Shown: piece after piece, positions 38,487-49,208 of the stretch
Layout of the letters: each line of letters starts with the position of its first letter
How positions within the stretch are numbered: the stretch's first letter is position 1
Assembly (NCBI RefSeq): GCF_009728735.1
Contig: NZ_CP024636.1
Coordinates: forward strand, 2,750,659 to 2,814,658
Direction: 5' to 3'
From: Pantoea phytobeneficialis
GTDB taxonomy: Bacteria; Pseudomonadota; Gammaproteobacteria; Enterobacterales; Enterobacteriaceae
Length of the DNA stretch: 64,000 nucleotides
Made by a program: the position numbers and the translations under genes
Notes under the pieces: generated by a model
Seen by the model: the letters and a program-made list of their open reading frames with translations, nothing else
Database searches by the model: none
Told to the model about the DNA's origin: nothing

Positions 38487-39818
38487 ATGAGTCAGACACC
38501 GAAAATTACATCCATGCAGGTCATCCCGGTGGCCGGTTATGACAGCATGTTGCTCAACCTGAGCGGCGCACATGCCCCTTTCTTCACCCGTAACATCGTC
38601 ATCATTAAAGACAATGCGGGCCATACCGGAGTTGGGGAGATTCCGGGCGGCGAGAAGATTCGTCAGACGTTGGAAGATGCGGCAGCGCTGGTAGTACATA
38701 AAACCGTTGGCGAGTACAAAAACATTCTTAACCTGGTGCGCAGTACCTTTGCCGACCGTGATGCTGGCGGGCGTGGCACCCAGACGTTTGACCTGCGCAC
38801 CACCATCCATGTGGTGACCGGGATTGAAGCGGCTCTGCTCGATCTGCTCGGCCAGCATCTGGGCGTCAATGTGGCGTCGTTGCTGGGTGATGGTCAGCAA
38901 CGCGACCGGGTAGAAATGCTGGGTTATCTGTTCTACGTCGGCGATCGCAAGAAAACCTCGCTGCCGTACCAGAGCCAGGAAAATGACAAATGCGACTGGT
39001 ATCGCCTGCGCCATGAAGAAGCGCTGACGCCGGATACCGTGGTGCGTCTCGCGGAAGCGGCGTATGAAAAATACGGCTTCAATGATTTCAAACTGAAAGG
39101 GGGTGTGCTGCGTGGTGGTGAAGAGGCCGAGGCGGTCACCGCACTGGCGAAGCGTTTCCCACAGGCGCGCGTCACCCTCGATCCGAACGGTGCCTGGTCG
39201 CTGAATGAAGCGATCCTGCTGGGGAAACAGCTGAAGGGCGTGTTGGCCTATGCTGAAGACCCGTGTGGGGCTGAACAGGGCTATTCCGGACGCGAGGTGA
39301 TGGCGGAATTCCGTCGTGCCACCGGGCTGCCTACCGCCACCAATATGATCGCCACCGACTGGCGTCAGATGGGCCACACCCTGTCACTGCAATCCGTCGA
39401 TATCCCGCTGGCCGATCCTCACTTCTGGACCATGCAAGGCTCGGTGCGCGTGGCGCAAATGTGCCACGACTTTGGCCTGACCTGGGGCTCGCACTCCAAC
39501 AACCATTTCGATGTGTCGCTGGCGATGTTTACGCATGTCGCGGCGGCGGCGCCGGGCGCGATTACCGCCATCGATACCCATTGGATTTGGCAGGAAGGTA
39601 ACCAACGCCTGACCAAAGAACCGTTCCAGATCAAAGGCGGCATGGTTCAGGTGCCGCAGAAACCAGGTCTGGGTGTTGAGCTGGATATGGATCAGGTGAT
39701 GCAGGCCAATGCGCTGTATCAGAAACACGGGCTGGGCGCGCGCGATGACGCTCAGGCGATGCAATTCCTTGTGCCCAACTGGACTTTTGATAACAAACGT
39801 CCGTGCCTGGTGCGCTAA
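38487..39818 (+). CDS. gudD: Glucarate dehydratase GudD
   Basis: Converts D-glucarate (and L-idarate) to 5-keto-4-deoxy-D-glucarate in a Mg-dependent enolase-type reaction. It has 443 residues. Catalytic Lys204 (KLKGG) and His336 ([11 protein letters not shown]) with Asp310 form the two-base centre; metal ligands are in [17 protein letters not shown] and [10 protein letters not shown]. The start at 38487 is preceded by AAGGAGCAGGAA; the frame is open far upstream into gudX, but that extension is not homologous. garL follows after 26 bp. Confidence 0.97.
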   Translation: MSQTPKITSMQVIPVAGYDSMLLNLSGAHAPFFTRNIVIIKDNAGHTGVGEIPGGEKIRQTLEDAAALVVHKTVGEYKNILNLVRSTFADRDAGGRGTQTFDLRTTIHVVTGIEAALLDLLGQHLGVNVASLLGDGQQRDRVEMLGYLFYVGDRKKTSLPYQSQENDKCDWYRLRHEEALTPDTVVRLAEAAYEKYGFNDFKLKGGVLRGGEEAEAVTALAKRFPQARVTLDPNGAWSLNEAILLGKQLKGVLAYAEDPCGAEQGYSGREVMAEFRRATGLPTATNMIATDWRQMGHTLSLQSVDIPLADPHFWTMQGSVRVAQMCHDFGLTWGSHSNNHFDVSLAMFTHVAAAAPGAITAIDTHWIWQEGNQRLTKEPFQIKGGMVQVPQKPGLGVELDMDQVMQANALYQKHGLGARDDAQAMQFLVPNWTFDNKRPCLVR

Positions 39819-39844
39819 TTTTTTCCGTTACAGGAGTCAAGATA

Positions 39845-40615
39845 ATGAGCAATACAGCCTGGCCGAATGCGTTTCGTCGCCGTTTGCTGGCAGGAGAAAC
39901 CCTGATTGGTAGCTGGTGTGCGCTGGCCAACCCAATCACCACCGAAGTCCTGGGGCTGGCGGGTTTTGACTGGCTGGTGCTGGATGGCGAACACGCGCCG
40001 AATGACATCACCACTTTTATTCCGCAACTGATGGCGCTGAAAGGCAGCCACAGCGCACCGGTGGTTCGTCCACCCTGCAACGAACCGATCATCATCAAGC
40101 GTCTGTTGGATATCGGTTTCTATAACTTCCTGATTCCGTTTGTTGAGACGGCGGAAGAAGCAACGCGCGCCGTCGCCTCCACCCGCTATCCGGGAGCCGG
40201 TATTCGCGGTGTGTCGGTATCGCACCGTAGCAACATGTACGGCACGCTGCCGGATTACAACGCCACCATCAACGACAACATCACGGTGCTGGTGCAGATC
40301 GAATCCCAGTTGGCGGTGGACAACATTGACGCCATTGCTGCGGTGGAAGGTGTGGATGGCATTTTCGTGGGACCGGGCGATCTCTCTGCTGCGCTGGGTT
40401 ATCTCGGCCAGCCTGCTCATCCGGAAGTACTGAAAGTCATTAAATACATTTTTGAACGCGCCAAAGCGGCGGGTAAGCCGAGCGGCATTCTGGCTCCGGT
40501 AGAAGCCGACGCCCGTCGTTATCTGGAATGGGGAGCCAGTTTTGTTGCCGTTGGCAGCGATCTGGGTGTTTTCCGCAACGCCACACAGGCGCTGTGCGAC
40601 AAATTTAAGAAGTAA
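39845..40615 (+). CDS. garL: 2-dehydro-3-deoxyglucarate aldolase GarL
   Basis: Splits 5-keto-4-deoxy-D-glucarate into pyruvate and tartronate semialdehyde; class II HpcH/HpaI family. It has 256 residues with His50 (catalytic base, DGEHAPND), Arg75, and metal ligands Glu153 (VQIESQLAV) and Asp179 ([11 protein letters not shown]). The start [15 protein letters not shown] is 26 bp after gudD with CAGGAG upstream. In E. coli this gene is in a separate garPLRK operon; here it is joined to gudPXD. Confidence 0.96.
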   Translation: MSNTAWPNAFRRRLLAGETLIGSWCALANPITTEVLGLAGFDWLVLDGEHAPNDITTFIPQLMALKGSHSAPVVRPPCNEPIIIKRLLDIGFYNFLIPFVETAEEATRAVASTRYPGAGIRGVSVSHRSNMYGTLPDYNATINDNITVLVQIESQLAVDNIDAIAAVEGVDGIFVGPGDLSAALGYLGQPAHPEVLKVIKYIFERAKAAGKPSGILAPVEADARRYLEWGASFVAVGSDLGVFRNATQALCDKFKK

Positions 40616-40634
40616 CTGACCAAGGGGCAACGTA

Positions 40635-41519
40635 ATGAAAATTGGATTTATCGGCCTGGGCATCATGGGCAAACCGATGAGTAAAAACCTGCTGAAAGCG
40701 GGCTATTCGCTGGTGGTACGTGACAACAACGCAGCAAGTGAAGCCGAGCTGGTTGAGCTGGGGGCTACAGTCGCGAAAAGCGCGAAAGAGGTGGCGCAGC
40801 TGGTAGATGTGGTGATCACCATGGTGCCAAACTCACCGCAGGTGAAAGAAGTGTGTCTGGGCGAGAACGGCATCATTGATGGTGCGAAACCCGGCCTGAT
40901 CGTGATTGATATGAGCTCCATTGCGCCACTGGCCAGCCGTGAAGTCCACGACGCACTGGCAGTGAAAGGCATCAAGATGCTGGATGCGCCGGTCAGCGGC
41001 GGTGAGCCGAAAGCAATTGAAGGCACGCTGTCGGTGATGGTTGGCGGCGATAAAGCGGTGTTTGATCAGTGCTACGACATCATGAAAGCGATGGCGGGTT
41101 CGGTGGTCCACACCGGTGATATCGGTGCGGGCAACGTTACCAAGCTGGCAAACCAGGTGATTGTGGCGCTGAATATTGCCGCAATGTCTGAAGCGCTGTC
41201 GCTGGCGACCAAAGCGGGTGTAAACCCGGAACTGGTCTATCAGGCGATTCGTGGTGGTCTGGCAGGCAGCACGGTGCTGGATGCCAAAGCGCCGATGGTG
41301 CTGGACCGCAACTTCAAGCCGGGCTTCCGCATCGATCTGCACATCAAGGATCTGGCTAATGCGCTGGACACCTCGCATGGCGTGGGTGCGCAATTGCCGC
41401 TGACCGCTGCGGTGATGGAGATGATGCAGGCGCTGAAGGCCGACGGTCTGGGTACCGCCGACCACAGTGCGCTGGCCTGCTATTATGAAAAATTAGCGAA
41501 AGTTGAGATTACCCGGTAG
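40635..41519 (+). CDS. garR: Tartronate semialdehyde reductase GarR (2-hydroxy-3-oxopropionate reductase)
   Basis: Reduces tartronate semialdehyde to D-glycerate with NAD(P)H. It has 294 residues of the beta-hydroxyacid dehydrogenase family: Rossmann motif GFIGLGIMGKPM at residues 4-15, substrate loop DAPVSGGEP near residues 117-125, and catalytic Lys170 in GNVTKLANQ. AAGGGG precedes the ATG. A strong hairpin lies in the 85 bp between its stop and garK. Confidence 0.97.
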   Translation: MKIGFIGLGIMGKPMSKNLLKAGYSLVVRDNNAASEAELVELGATVAKSAKEVAQLVDVVITMVPNSPQVKEVCLGENGIIDGAKPGLIVIDMSSIAPLASREVHDALAVKGIKMLDAPVSGGEPKAIEGTLSVMVGGDKAVFDQCYDIMKAMAGSVVHTGDIGAGNVTKLANQVIVALNIAAMSEALSLATKAGVNPELVYQAIRGGLAGSTVLDAKAPMVLDRNFKPGFRIDLHIKDLANALDTSHGVGAQLPLTAAVMEMMQALKADGLGTADHSALACYYEKLAKVEITR

Positions 41520-41526
41520 CTCGCGC

Positions 41527-41549
41527 GTCCGGTATCGCTGATACCGGAC
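41527..41549. other. Perfect hairpin between garR and garK
   Basis: GTCCGGTATC-GCT-GATACCGGAC: a 10-bp perfect stem with a 3-nt loop, not followed by a T run. It may be an RNA-processing or stabilising element that uncouples garK from the upstream genes, or a protein-binding palindrome. Confidence 0.65.
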
Positions 41550-41604
41550 AGCCAGGTTGCCTTAGCAGGACGGATTTCCGTCATCAACCGCGCTCGGATT
41601 GCCT

Positions 41605-42744
41605 ATGAAAATCGTTATCGCACCGGATTCGTATAAAGAGAGTTTATCCGCCCTGGAAGTGGCTTCAGCGATAGAAGCGGGATTCCGCGACATCTTCCCT
41701 GAAGCTGACTACGTAAAAATACCGGTCGCCGACGGTGGTGAAGGCACGGTAGAAGCGATGGTGGCGGCAACGCAGGGAAGCATTGTCAGGCTGACGGTCA
41801 CCGGACCGCTGGGTGAGCCTGTTGATGCGTTTTACGGTTTGTCGGGTGATGCCCGCACCGCGTTTATCGAAATGGCGGCGGCCAGCGGCCTGGAACTGGT
41901 GCCAACCTCACATCGTGACCCACTGATTACCACCTCCTTTGGTACTGGCGAACTGATCAAGAACGCGCTGGATCGTGGGGTGGGACATATCATCATTGGT
42001 ATTGGCGGTAGCGCCACCAACGATGGCGGCTCGGGCATGATGCAGGCGCTTGGCGCGCGTTTGCTGGATCAGCAGGGCAACGAGATTGCCTACGGCGGCG
42101 GGGCCTTGCCACAGTTAGCCCGCATTGAAATCGCTGGCCTCGATGCGCGCATTCGGCAGTGTCGTTTCGAAGTCGCATGTGATGTGACCAATCCGCTCAC
42201 CGGAGAACAAGGGGCTTCGGCGGTGTTTGGCCCGCAGAAGGGGGCGACACCTGAGCTGGTACAGCAATTGGATCGGGCGTTGGCGCATTACGCCGATATT
42301 ATTCATCGCGACCTGGATATTGATGTACTGCATATTGCGGGGGGCGGTGCGGCAGGCGGCATGGGTGCGGCGCTGCATGCGTTTTGCCAGGCTGACCTGC
42401 GTCGCGGTATCGAGATTGTTACCGAAGCGCTGGGCCTTGCCGAGCAGGTGCATGATGCCGATCTGGTGATTACCGGTGAAGGTCGCATCGACAGCCAGAC
42501 CATCAACGGCAAAGTGCCGATTGGTGTGGCGCAGGTGGCAAAACGATTTAATAAGCCGGTCATCGGCATTGCGGGCAGTTTGACGGCCGATGTGGGCGTA
42601 GTACATGAACATGGGCTGGATGCCGTGTTCAGCGTGTTGTTTGGTATCTGCTCGCTGGAAGAAGCGCTGACGAATGCCGCGCAGAATGTGCGTCTGACGG
42701 CTCGTAACGTGGCGGCAACGATTAAGGTTGGCAACAGCCTGTAG
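41605..42744 (+). CDS. garK: Glycerate 2-kinase GarK
   Basis: Phosphorylates D-glycerate to 2-phosphoglycerate, which enters glycolysis at enolase. It has 379 residues of the GK-I family; clear motifs are APDSYKESLSALEVA, IPVADGGEGTVEA, GIGGSATNDGGSGMMQALGA and LVITGEGRIDSQT. The ATG at 41605 gives MKIVIAPDSY as in E. coli; a TTG two codons earlier is possible. The TAG stop (42742-42744) lies inside the first bases of a palindromic repeat, as at recD. Confidence 0.97.
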   Translation: MKIVIAPDSYKESLSALEVASAIEAGFRDIFPEADYVKIPVADGGEGTVEAMVAATQGSIVRLTVTGPLGEPVDAFYGLSGDARTAFIEMAAASGLELVPTSHRDPLITTSFGTGELIKNALDRGVGHIIIGIGGSATNDGGSGMMQALGARLLDQQGNEIAYGGGALPQLARIEIAGLDARIRQCRFEVACDVTNPLTGEQGASAVFGPQKGATPELVQQLDRALAHYADIIHRDLDIDVLHIAGGGAAGGMGAALHAFCQADLRRGIEIVTEALGLAEQVHDADLVITGEGRIDSQTINGKVPIGVAQVAKRFNKPVIGIAGSLTADVGVVHEHGLDAVFSVLFGICSLEEALTNAAQNVRLTARNVAATIKVGNSL

Positions 42745-42804
42745 CGGCGCGATTTATCGCGCCGGTTTTTCCCGTATCGCGCATGAAATTGCGTGATACG
42801 GGGG
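42741..42804. repeat. REP-like palindromic repeats between garK and barA
   Basis: GTAGCGGCGCGATTTATCGC at 42741-42760, part of a hairpin, followed by a second palindrome with arms CCCGTATC and GATACGGG (42771-42802). The second one is unlike the other family members. The block fills the whole convergent gap and supplies the garK stop. Confidence 0.8.
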
Positions 42805-42806
42805 AA

Positions 42807-45533
42807 TTATACCTGCAACAACGTGCGCGCTTCGCGTGCCACGTTTTCCATCTCGTCGCTCAACTCCAGCAATTCCGGCTCCAGCGCAGCAATATCACTT
42901 TCCTGATGCAGACTCTTTTCCAGTTGCCGACACAGTTCCTTCAAACGCGGTACGCCACTGTAGCTGGCGCTGCCATGTAGCTTGTGAATGATTTCGCGCA
43001 GCCCGGTCACATCGTTATTTTCCATACACTCTTCCACGCGCTGCGCCACTTCTGGCAGGAAATCCAGCAGCATCTGCAACAGATCGCGTGCGAGATCCTC
43101 TTTATGTGCTGCCTGGCGTAATGCCAACGCCCAATCCAGTGAAGGGGCCACCGCCGGGGCGGGTGAGCTGAGAGCGACGTTACGCGGCGCATAACGTTGC
43201 AGCAGTTGGCTGAGTTTATCCTCATCAATCGGCTTCGCCAGATAATCGTTCATCCCGGCATTGATCAACTGCTCGCGTTCGCCATCCAGCGCATGGGCAG
43301 TGACCGCCACAATCGGCGTTGCTGCATGCAACGGCAGGCTGCGGATAATCTCACTGGCGCGGATACCGTCAATCTCCGGCATTTGAATGTCCATGAGAAT
43401 CACATCCAGCGGGCGCAGACGTGCCTGGCGAATCGCCTGTTCGGCGTTGTCGCACAGAATGATGTGTTCGACCTGTTCCTCCAGCAGGGCACCGATCAAC
43501 TTCAGGTTGGCCGGATTGTCATCTACCGCCATCACCGTCAACGGTTGGCGTGCCCCACGCGGCAGGGCTTCGCGTTGTCGGCTGTGGAAGTCGAGCAGCA
43601 TCGGTAACAGGCGTGTCAGCGATACCGGTTTGGTCAGGCAACCGGCAATGCCGCGGGCACGCAGTTCATCGGCATGCAACATCATTTCACTGGGGAGCGC
43701 CAGCAACACCGAATCGGCGCGGCTTAACAGGTGCGTGATCAGGTCATCCGGTAAGGCCGATGTGGTTTTGCCGTCAACCGGAAGCCCCATCAACAAGAGC
43801 GGGAAGTGGGCATCGCCCAATTCTTCCAGCGTGGCGGCATGATGTACCTGCAACGGGGTGCCGCTCAGCATCTCCAGTACCGCTTTTGCCACCGCCGGAT
43901 GCGGCTCGATGTAGGCCAACAGGGAGGGACGCAAATCCTCCAGCGCTCGCGGATGCGGGGGCGCATTCGGATTGAGATCCAGTTGGATATGAACCCAAAA
44001 GGTCGACCCTTCGCCCTGGCGGCTGTGGAAAGCGATTTCGCCACCCATTTCATGTACCAACTTCTGGGTGATCACCAGACCCAGTCCGGTGCCGCCGTGA
44101 CGGCGCGAGATACTGGCATCCGCCTGACGGAATGCCTGGAATAGCTGCGTTTGTTGTTGATCGGAAATACCAATGCCGGTGTCGTGCACCTGAATTTCCA
44201 GTGCGACACGCGTGGTGTTGGTATTGCGCAGTTCAACGCGCAGGTCGATATGCCCTTGTTCGGTAAACTTGATGGCGTTGCCGATCAGGTTAATCAGAAT
44301 CTGTTGCAGGCGCAGGGGATCGCCAATGACATTGTCCGGCACCTGTTGTTCCAGGCAAACGGTGATTTCCAGCCCTTTCTCGTGAGCAGAAGGCGCCAGC
44401 AACACCAGGGTTTCATCCAGCGTGGCGCGCAGGGGGAAGGGGATCGACTCCAGCACCAGTTTGCCCGCTTCCAGCTTGGAGAAATCAAGAACGTCATTGA
44501 TGATGCTCAACAGGTTGGCGGCGGAGCGCTCAATGGTGCTCATATAATCGCGCTGGTTGGTGCTAAGGCCGGTTTTCAGCATCTGGCGGGTGAAGCCAAT
44601 CACCCCGTTCAACGGCGTGCGGAGTTCATGCGACATATTAGCCAGGAATTCGGATTTGATGCGCGCCGCTTCCTGGGCGCGTTTTTTCGCCAGATCCAGC
44701 TCGACGTTTTGGATCTCCAACTGCTCCAGCGTCTCCCGCAGGTCGTACGTTGCCTGGTCAATATTCTGCTGCATCTCTTCATGGTAGGCGGTCAGCGACA
44801 TCGCCATCGCGTTGATACCGTTCTTCAGAATGCTCAGCTCGCCCAGCATGTAGCCTTCGACACGGCTGTCGAGCTGTCCCCGGCGAATGCGGTCCACGGT
44901 GGTGACCATATTACGAATCGGACCAGTGACGTCGCGCATCAGGCGGTAGGCGAACAGCATGGCGATACACAGGCAAAACAGCAGCAGCAGGGTGGCGACA
45001 AACACCTCTTTGTATTGCTCAAGACGTACTGATTGCAGATCCAGCTCGATCGCCACATAACCCAGCGGATTGCCGGTGGGCTTTGCATCTTCGCGCGGCA
45101 GTTCATCGACGGAATAGCGCTCCGACACGATCGGCGTGCGGAGCACCATCAGGTTGCCACGACGTTCAACCGAGACGCCATCTTCCAGCGTGGAGATATC
45201 CTCTTTCTGCACCAGACTGAGGTTCTGGTTGTTATTTGAGGTGACGTAGATGTGATTGTTGTTGTCGAAAACGGTAATCGCACGGACAATATCGGAATGT
45301 CGGCGATGCAGCAGGCTGACCAGTTCGCGTATCGCATCGCGGTTGTGCCATGTCATGCCATATTCGGCGGAAACCGCCAGCGGCTCGATAATGTTCGCAC
45401 CCGCATCCTGGACCTGATGCTGCAATTCGTTATAGCGGTGAACCACGAAAAAAGTACTGAGCAACAGGCCAATCATCAGCGTTGGCGCCAGTATCAGGAT
45501 CATCATTCGCGCCCGCAGGCTGTATTTGGTCAT
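42807..45533 (-). CDS. barA: Hybrid sensor histidine kinase BarA
   Basis: Inner-membrane sensor of short-chain carboxylic acids that phosphorylates UvrY, which activates csrB and csrC. It has 908 residues. Two membrane segments (about 10-32 and 178-200) flank a periplasmic domain; then HAMP, histidine kinase A with His302 ([12 protein letters not shown]), the ATPase domain ([20 protein letters not shown]), a degenerate receiver, a receiver with Asp715 (ILMDIQMP) and a C-terminal HPt domain with His853 ([10 protein letters not shown]). The start [11 protein letters not shown] matches E. coli; a longer in-frame ATG is unlikely. The UvrY target csrB is at 31678. Confidence 0.97.
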   Translation of the reverse strand: MTKYSLRARMMILILAPTLMIGLLLSTFFVVHRYNELQHQVQDAGANIIEPLAVSAEYGMTWHNRDAIRELVSLLHRRHSDIVRAITVFDNNNHIYVTSNNNQNLSLVQKEDISTLEDGVSVERRGNLMVLRTPIVSERYSVDELPREDAKPTGNPLGYVAIELDLQSVRLEQYKEVFVATLLLLFCLCIAMLFAYRLMRDVTGPIRNMVTTVDRIRRGQLDSRVEGYMLGELSILKNGINAMAMSLTAYHEEMQQNIDQATYDLRETLEQLEIQNVELDLAKKRAQEAARIKSEFLANMSHELRTPLNGVIGFTRQMLKTGLSTNQRDYMSTIERSAANLLSIINDVLDFSKLEAGKLVLESIPFPLRATLDETLVLLAPSAHEKGLEITVCLEQQVPDNVIGDPLRLQQILINLIGNAIKFTEQGHIDLRVELRNTNTTRVALEIQVHDTGIGISDQQQTQLFQAFRQADASISRRHGGTGLGLVITQKLVHEMGGEIAFHSRQGEGSTFWVHIQLDLNPNAPPHPRALEDLRPSLLAYIEPHPAVAKAVLEMLSGTPLQVHHAATLEELGDAHFPLLLMGLPVDGKTTSALPDDLITHLLSRADSVLLALPSEMMLHADELRARGIAGCLTKPVSLTRLLPMLLDFHSRQREALPRGARQPLTVMAVDDNPANLKLIGALLEEQVEHIILCDNAEQAIRQARLRPLDVILMDIQMPEIDGIRASEIIRSLPLHAATPIVAVTAHALDGEREQLINAGMNDYLAKPIDEDKLSQLLQRYAPRNVALSSPAPAVAPSLDWALALRQAAHKEDLARDLLQMLLDFLPEVAQRVEECMENNDVTGLREIIHKLHGSASYSGVPRLKELCRQLEKSLHQESDIAALEPELLELSDEMENVAREARTLLQV

Positions 45534-45613
45534 AATTAAGGCCTGGCGACTCCTGGCAAGTTTATCCCTGTGCAAACTGCACAACCCAATCAGAATAGAG
45601 AATTTACAACACT

Positions 45614-46930
45614 ATGGCGCAATTTTACTCCGCAAAACAGCGGGTGACGACCAGGCAACGTATTACCGTCACTATCGAAGACCTTGATCCCTTTGGACAA
45701 GGTGTTGCGCGCCATAATGGCAAAGCGATGTTTGTCAGCGGTGCGCTACCCGGCGAGCAGGCTGAAGTGACGCTGTTGGAAGATAAACGCCAGTACGCGC
45801 GCGCAAAAGCTACGCGTATCACCAATCCCAGTGCAGAGCGAGTGGCACCGCGCTGCCCGCACTTTGGCGTGTGTGGCGGTTGCCAGCAACAGCATGTCTC
45901 GGTGGCGTTGCAGGAACAAAGCAAAGCCAAGGCGCTGGCAAGGATGCTGAGTCGTGACGCCCCTTTGCCGGTGCGCGTCGATGAAATTATCAGCGGCCAC
46001 GCCTGGGGTTATCGTCGTCGCGCGCGCTTGGGGTTGCAGTGGCACCCAAAACAGCAGCGTTTGCAGATGGGGTTTCGCCAGGCGGCCAGCAATGATTTGG
46101 TGGAGTTGACGCAATGCCCCATTCTGGCGCCCGAACTTGAAGCGTTATTGCGGCCTCTGCACCACTGCCTCAGTGGCTTAAATGCGGTGAAACGTCTGGG
46201 CCATGTTGAACTGGTGCTGGCGGATAATGGCCCGCTGATGGTGCTGCGCCATCTTGATGCATTGTCCTCAGACGATCGTGCAAAACTGGAACGCTTTTCG
46301 CATGAACATGATTTGATGCTGTATCTCGCTGATGGTAGCGATGATCTGACAGCCCTGAAGCCTGATACGCCGTTTTATCGCTCATTCAACCTGCAACTGA
46401 CCTTCAGCCCACAGGATTTTATTCAGGTGAATGATGGGGTGAATCAGCAAATGGTAGCGAAAGCCATCGACTGGCTCGACCTGAAGCCACAGGACCGGGT
46501 GCTGGATCTGTTTTGCGGCATGGGCAACTTCACATTGCCTATAGGAAAGTTCGTAGAAAATGCCGTTGGTGTGGAGGGCGTTGCAGCATTAGTACGGCAG
46601 GCAGCGTATAATGCAGACCTGAATAATCTGAAAAATGTCCGTTTTTTCCAGCATAACCTGGAGGAAGACGTTGCGCGCCAGGCATGGGCTGCGCAGGGAT
46701 TTAATAAGGTGTTACTGGACCCGGCGCGTGCCGGGGCGGCGGGTGTGATGTCGCACATTGTTAAACTTGCGCCGGAACGCGTGGTCTATGTTTCTTGTAA
46801 CCCGACAACACTTGCCCGCGACAGTCAGACATTACTGTCAGCGGGTTACCATTTGGAAAGGGTCGCGATGCTGGATATGTTCCCTCATACCAGCCATCTC
46901 GAATCCATGGTGCTGTTCAGCAAAACATAA
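45614..46930 (+). CDS. rlmD: 23S rRNA m5U1939 methyltransferase RlmD
   Basis: S-adenosylmethionine-dependent enzyme that methylates U1939 of 23S rRNA. It has 438 residues with an N-terminal TRAM domain (about 17-75), an iron-sulfur cluster motif [17 protein letters not shown]-binding [14 protein letters not shown] and catalytic Cys395 in [13 protein letters not shown]. It is divergent from barA and sits 32 bp before relA, which it may share a transcript with. Confidence 0.97.
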   Translation: MAQFYSAKQRVTTRQRITVTIEDLDPFGQGVARHNGKAMFVSGALPGEQAEVTLLEDKRQYARAKATRITNPSAERVAPRCPHFGVCGGCQQQHVSVALQEQSKAKALARMLSRDAPLPVRVDEIISGHAWGYRRRARLGLQWHPKQQRLQMGFRQAASNDLVELTQCPILAPELEALLRPLHHCLSGLNAVKRLGHVELVLADNGPLMVLRHLDALSSDDRAKLERFSHEHDLMLYLADGSDDLTALKPDTPFYRSFNLQLTFSPQDFIQVNDGVNQQMVAKAIDWLDLKPQDRVLDLFCGMGNFTLPIGKFVENAVGVEGVAALVRQAAYNADLNNLKNVRFFQHNLEEDVARQAWAAQGFNKVLLDPARAGAAGVMSHIVKLAPERVVYVSCNPTTLARDSQTLLSAGYHLERVAMLDMFPHTSHLESMVLFSKT

Positions 46931-46962
46931 GCGACACCTAAGTCGCTGTGGCAGGAGAGGAT

Positions 46963-49194
46963 ATGGTTGCGGTTAGAAGTGCGCATTTAAATACGGCGGG
47001 GGAGTTTGCCCTCGACCAGTGGATTGCCAGTTTGGGTATTGCTAACCCGCAATCCTGTCAGCGTCTGGCTGACACCTGGCGCTACTGTGAAGCCGAAACG
47101 CACGACCATCCTGATCAAGCTCTGCTGTTGTGGCGCGGTATCGAGATGGTGGAAATTCTCTCGATGCTGAGTATGGATATCGACAGCCTGCGTGCCGCGC
47201 TGATTTTCCCGCTGGCGAATGCCGACGTGGTCAGCGAAGAAGAGCTGGAGCAAACCGTCGGCAAAGGCATTGTTTCGCTGGTGCATGGCGTGCGCGATAT
47301 GGATGCAATCCGTCAGCTGAAAGCGATCCATAACGACTCGATGGCCTCTGAACAGGTCGATAACGTGCGCCGTATGCTGCTGGCGATGGTGGAAGATTTC
47401 CGCTGCGTCGTCATCAAGCTGGCGGAACGTATCGCTCACCTGCGTGAAATGAAAGACGCGCCGGAAGATGAGCGCGTCCTCGCCGCGAAAGAAAGCACCA
47501 ATATCTATGCGCCGCTGGCTAACCGCCTCGGTATCGGCCAGCTCAAATGGGAGCTGGAAGATTACTGCTTCCGCTATCTCCATCCCGATGAATACAAACG
47601 TATTGCTAAGCTGCTGCATGAGCGGCGTATCGATCGTGAACAGTACATCGAAAACTTTGTCGATAACCTGCGTAAAGAGATGCAGAAAGAGGGCGTGCGT
47701 GCTGAGGTGTATGGCCGTCCGAAACACATCTATAGCATCTGGCGCAAGATGCAGAAAAAATCGCTGGCGTTTGATGAGTTGTTCGACGTGCGCGCGGTGC
47801 GTATCGTCGCGGAACGTTTGCAGGACTGCTACGGTGCGCTGGGTACGGTGCATACCCTGTATCGTCACCTGCCCAGCGAGTTTGACGACTACGTCGCCAA
47901 CCCGAAGCCTAATGGTTATCAGTCCATCCACACCGTGGTGCTGGGGCCGCAGGGCAAAACGGTAGAAATCCAGATTCGTACCCGTCAGATGCATGAAGAT
48001 GCCGAGCTGGGTGTAGCGGCGCACTGGAAATACAAAGAAGGGCCGACCAGCAGCAATACACGCGGTGCGGCGGGCCATGAAGAACGTATCGCCTGGCTGC
48101 GTAAGTTAATCACCTGGCAGGAAGAGATGGCGGACTCTGGCGAGATGCTGGAAGAAGTGCGCAGTCAGGTGTTTGACGATCGCGTTTATGTCTTTACCCC
48201 GAAAGGGGATGTGGTGGACTTGCCTGCCGGTTCAACCCCGCTCGATTTCGCCTACCACATCCACAGCGATATCGGCCACCGCTGCATCGGCGCGAAAATT
48301 GGTGGGCGCATCGTGCCGTTCACCTATCAGTTGCAGATGGGCGACCAGGTTGAGGTGATCACCCAGAAGCAGCCAAACCCGAGTCGCGACTGGCTTAACC
48401 CGAACCTCGGCTATATCACGACCAGCCGTGGTCGTTCGAAGATTCACAACTGGTTCCGTAAGCAGGATCGCGACAAGAATATTATTGCTGGTCGCCAGAT
48501 ACTGGATACGGAGTTGACGCAGCTGGATATCAGCCTGCGTGAGGCGGAGAAACTGCTGCTGCCGCGCTATAACGTCACCTCGTTGGATGAGTTGCTGGCG
48601 GCGATTGGCGGTGGCGATATTCGCCTTAATCAGATGGTTAACTTCCTGCAAGGCAAGCTGAATAAGCCGAGCGCGGAAGAGGAAGATCGCGAAGCACTGC
48701 GCCAACTGACGCAGAAATCGTATACGCCGTCAGCGCGTAAAGAGAGCGGCCGCGTGGTGGTGGAAGGGGTCGGCAACCTGCTGCACCACATCGCTCGTTG
48801 CTGTCAGCCCATTCCGGGCGACGATATCGTCGGCTTTATTACTCAGGGACGTGGCATCTCGATCCACCGTGCCGATTGTGACCAGTTGGCTGAGCTGATC
48901 TCCCATGCGCCGGAGCGCATTGTCGATGCGGTGTGGGGCGAAAGTTATTCCAGTGGTTATTCGCTGGTGGTGCGCGTCACAGCGAACGACCGTAGCGGTC
49001 TGCTGCGTGATATCACCACGATTCTGGCGAATGAGAAGGTGAACGTGCTGGGCGTCTCCAGCCGCAGCGATACCCGCAAGCAACTGGCAACCATTGATAT
49101 GGATATCGAGATCTATAACCAGCAGGTGCTGGGCCGCGTACTGGCTCGACTGAACCAGGTGCCGGATATTATCGACGCACGGCGGTTACACTAA
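46963..49194 (+). CDS. relA: GTP pyrophosphokinase RelA ((p)ppGpp synthetase I)
   Basis: Ribosome-associated alarmone synthetase that makes (p)ppGpp when uncharged tRNA reaches the A site. It has 743 residues: an inactive pseudo-hydrolase domain, the synthetase domain with the EFDD signature of monofunctional RelA at residues 306-309, a TGS domain (VYVFTPKGDVVDLPAGSTPLDFAYHIHS split across the strand), a conserved Cys-rich helical region (HHIARCCQPIPGDDIVGF) and a C-terminal ACT domain. I chose MVAVRSAHLNTAGEF at 46963, after AGGAGAGG; a GTG five codons upstream is less likely. Confidence 0.97.
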   Translation: MVAVRSAHLNTAGEFALDQWIASLGIANPQSCQRLADTWRYCEAETHDHPDQALLLWRGIEMVEILSMLSMDIDSLRAALIFPLANADVVSEEELEQTVGKGIVSLVHGVRDMDAIRQLKAIHNDSMASEQVDNVRRMLLAMVEDFRCVVIKLAERIAHLREMKDAPEDERVLAAKESTNIYAPLANRLGIGQLKWELEDYCFRYLHPDEYKRIAKLLHERRIDREQYIENFVDNLRKEMQKEGVRAEVYGRPKHIYSIWRKMQKKSLAFDELFDVRAVRIVAERLQDCYGALGTVHTLYRHLPSEFDDYVANPKPNGYQSIHTVVLGPQGKTVEIQIRTRQMHEDAELGVAAHWKYKEGPTSSNTRGAAGHEERIAWLRKLITWQEEMADSGEMLEEVRSQVFDDRVYVFTPKGDVVDLPAGSTPLDFAYHIHSDIGHRCIGAKIGGRIVPFTYQLQMGDQVEVITQKQPNPSRDWLNPNLGYITTSRGRSKIHNWFRKQDRDKNIIAGRQILDTELTQLDISLREAEKLLLPRYNVTSLDELLAAIGGGDIRLNQMVNFLQGKLNKPSAEEEDREALRQLTQKSYTPSARKESGRVVVEGVGNLLHHIARCCQPIPGDDIVGFITQGRGISIHRADCDQLAELISHAPERIVDAVWGESYSSGYSLVVRVTANDRSGLLRDITTILANEKVNVLGVSSRSDTRKQLATIDMDIEIYNQQVLGRVLARLNQVPDIIDARRLH

Positions 49195-49208
49195 TTTTTC
49201 TCCTCACC

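Noticed and set aside
38178..39377. A 399-codon minus-strand frame opposite gudX/gudD, with a similar shorter one opposite gudX
   Set aside because: The similar antisense frames exist because the two plus-strand genes are paralogues. The repetition reflects gudX/gudD homology and not a minus-strand gene family.
42771..42802. CCCGTATC/GATACGGG palindrome after garK as an intrinsic terminator
   Set aside because: The stem is good but neither side is followed by a T run, so I list it only as part of the repeat block.
44151..45032. A 293-codon plus-strand frame opposite barA
   Set aside because: It is a Gln/His-rich shadow of the BarA kinase coding sequence, without start context or domain.
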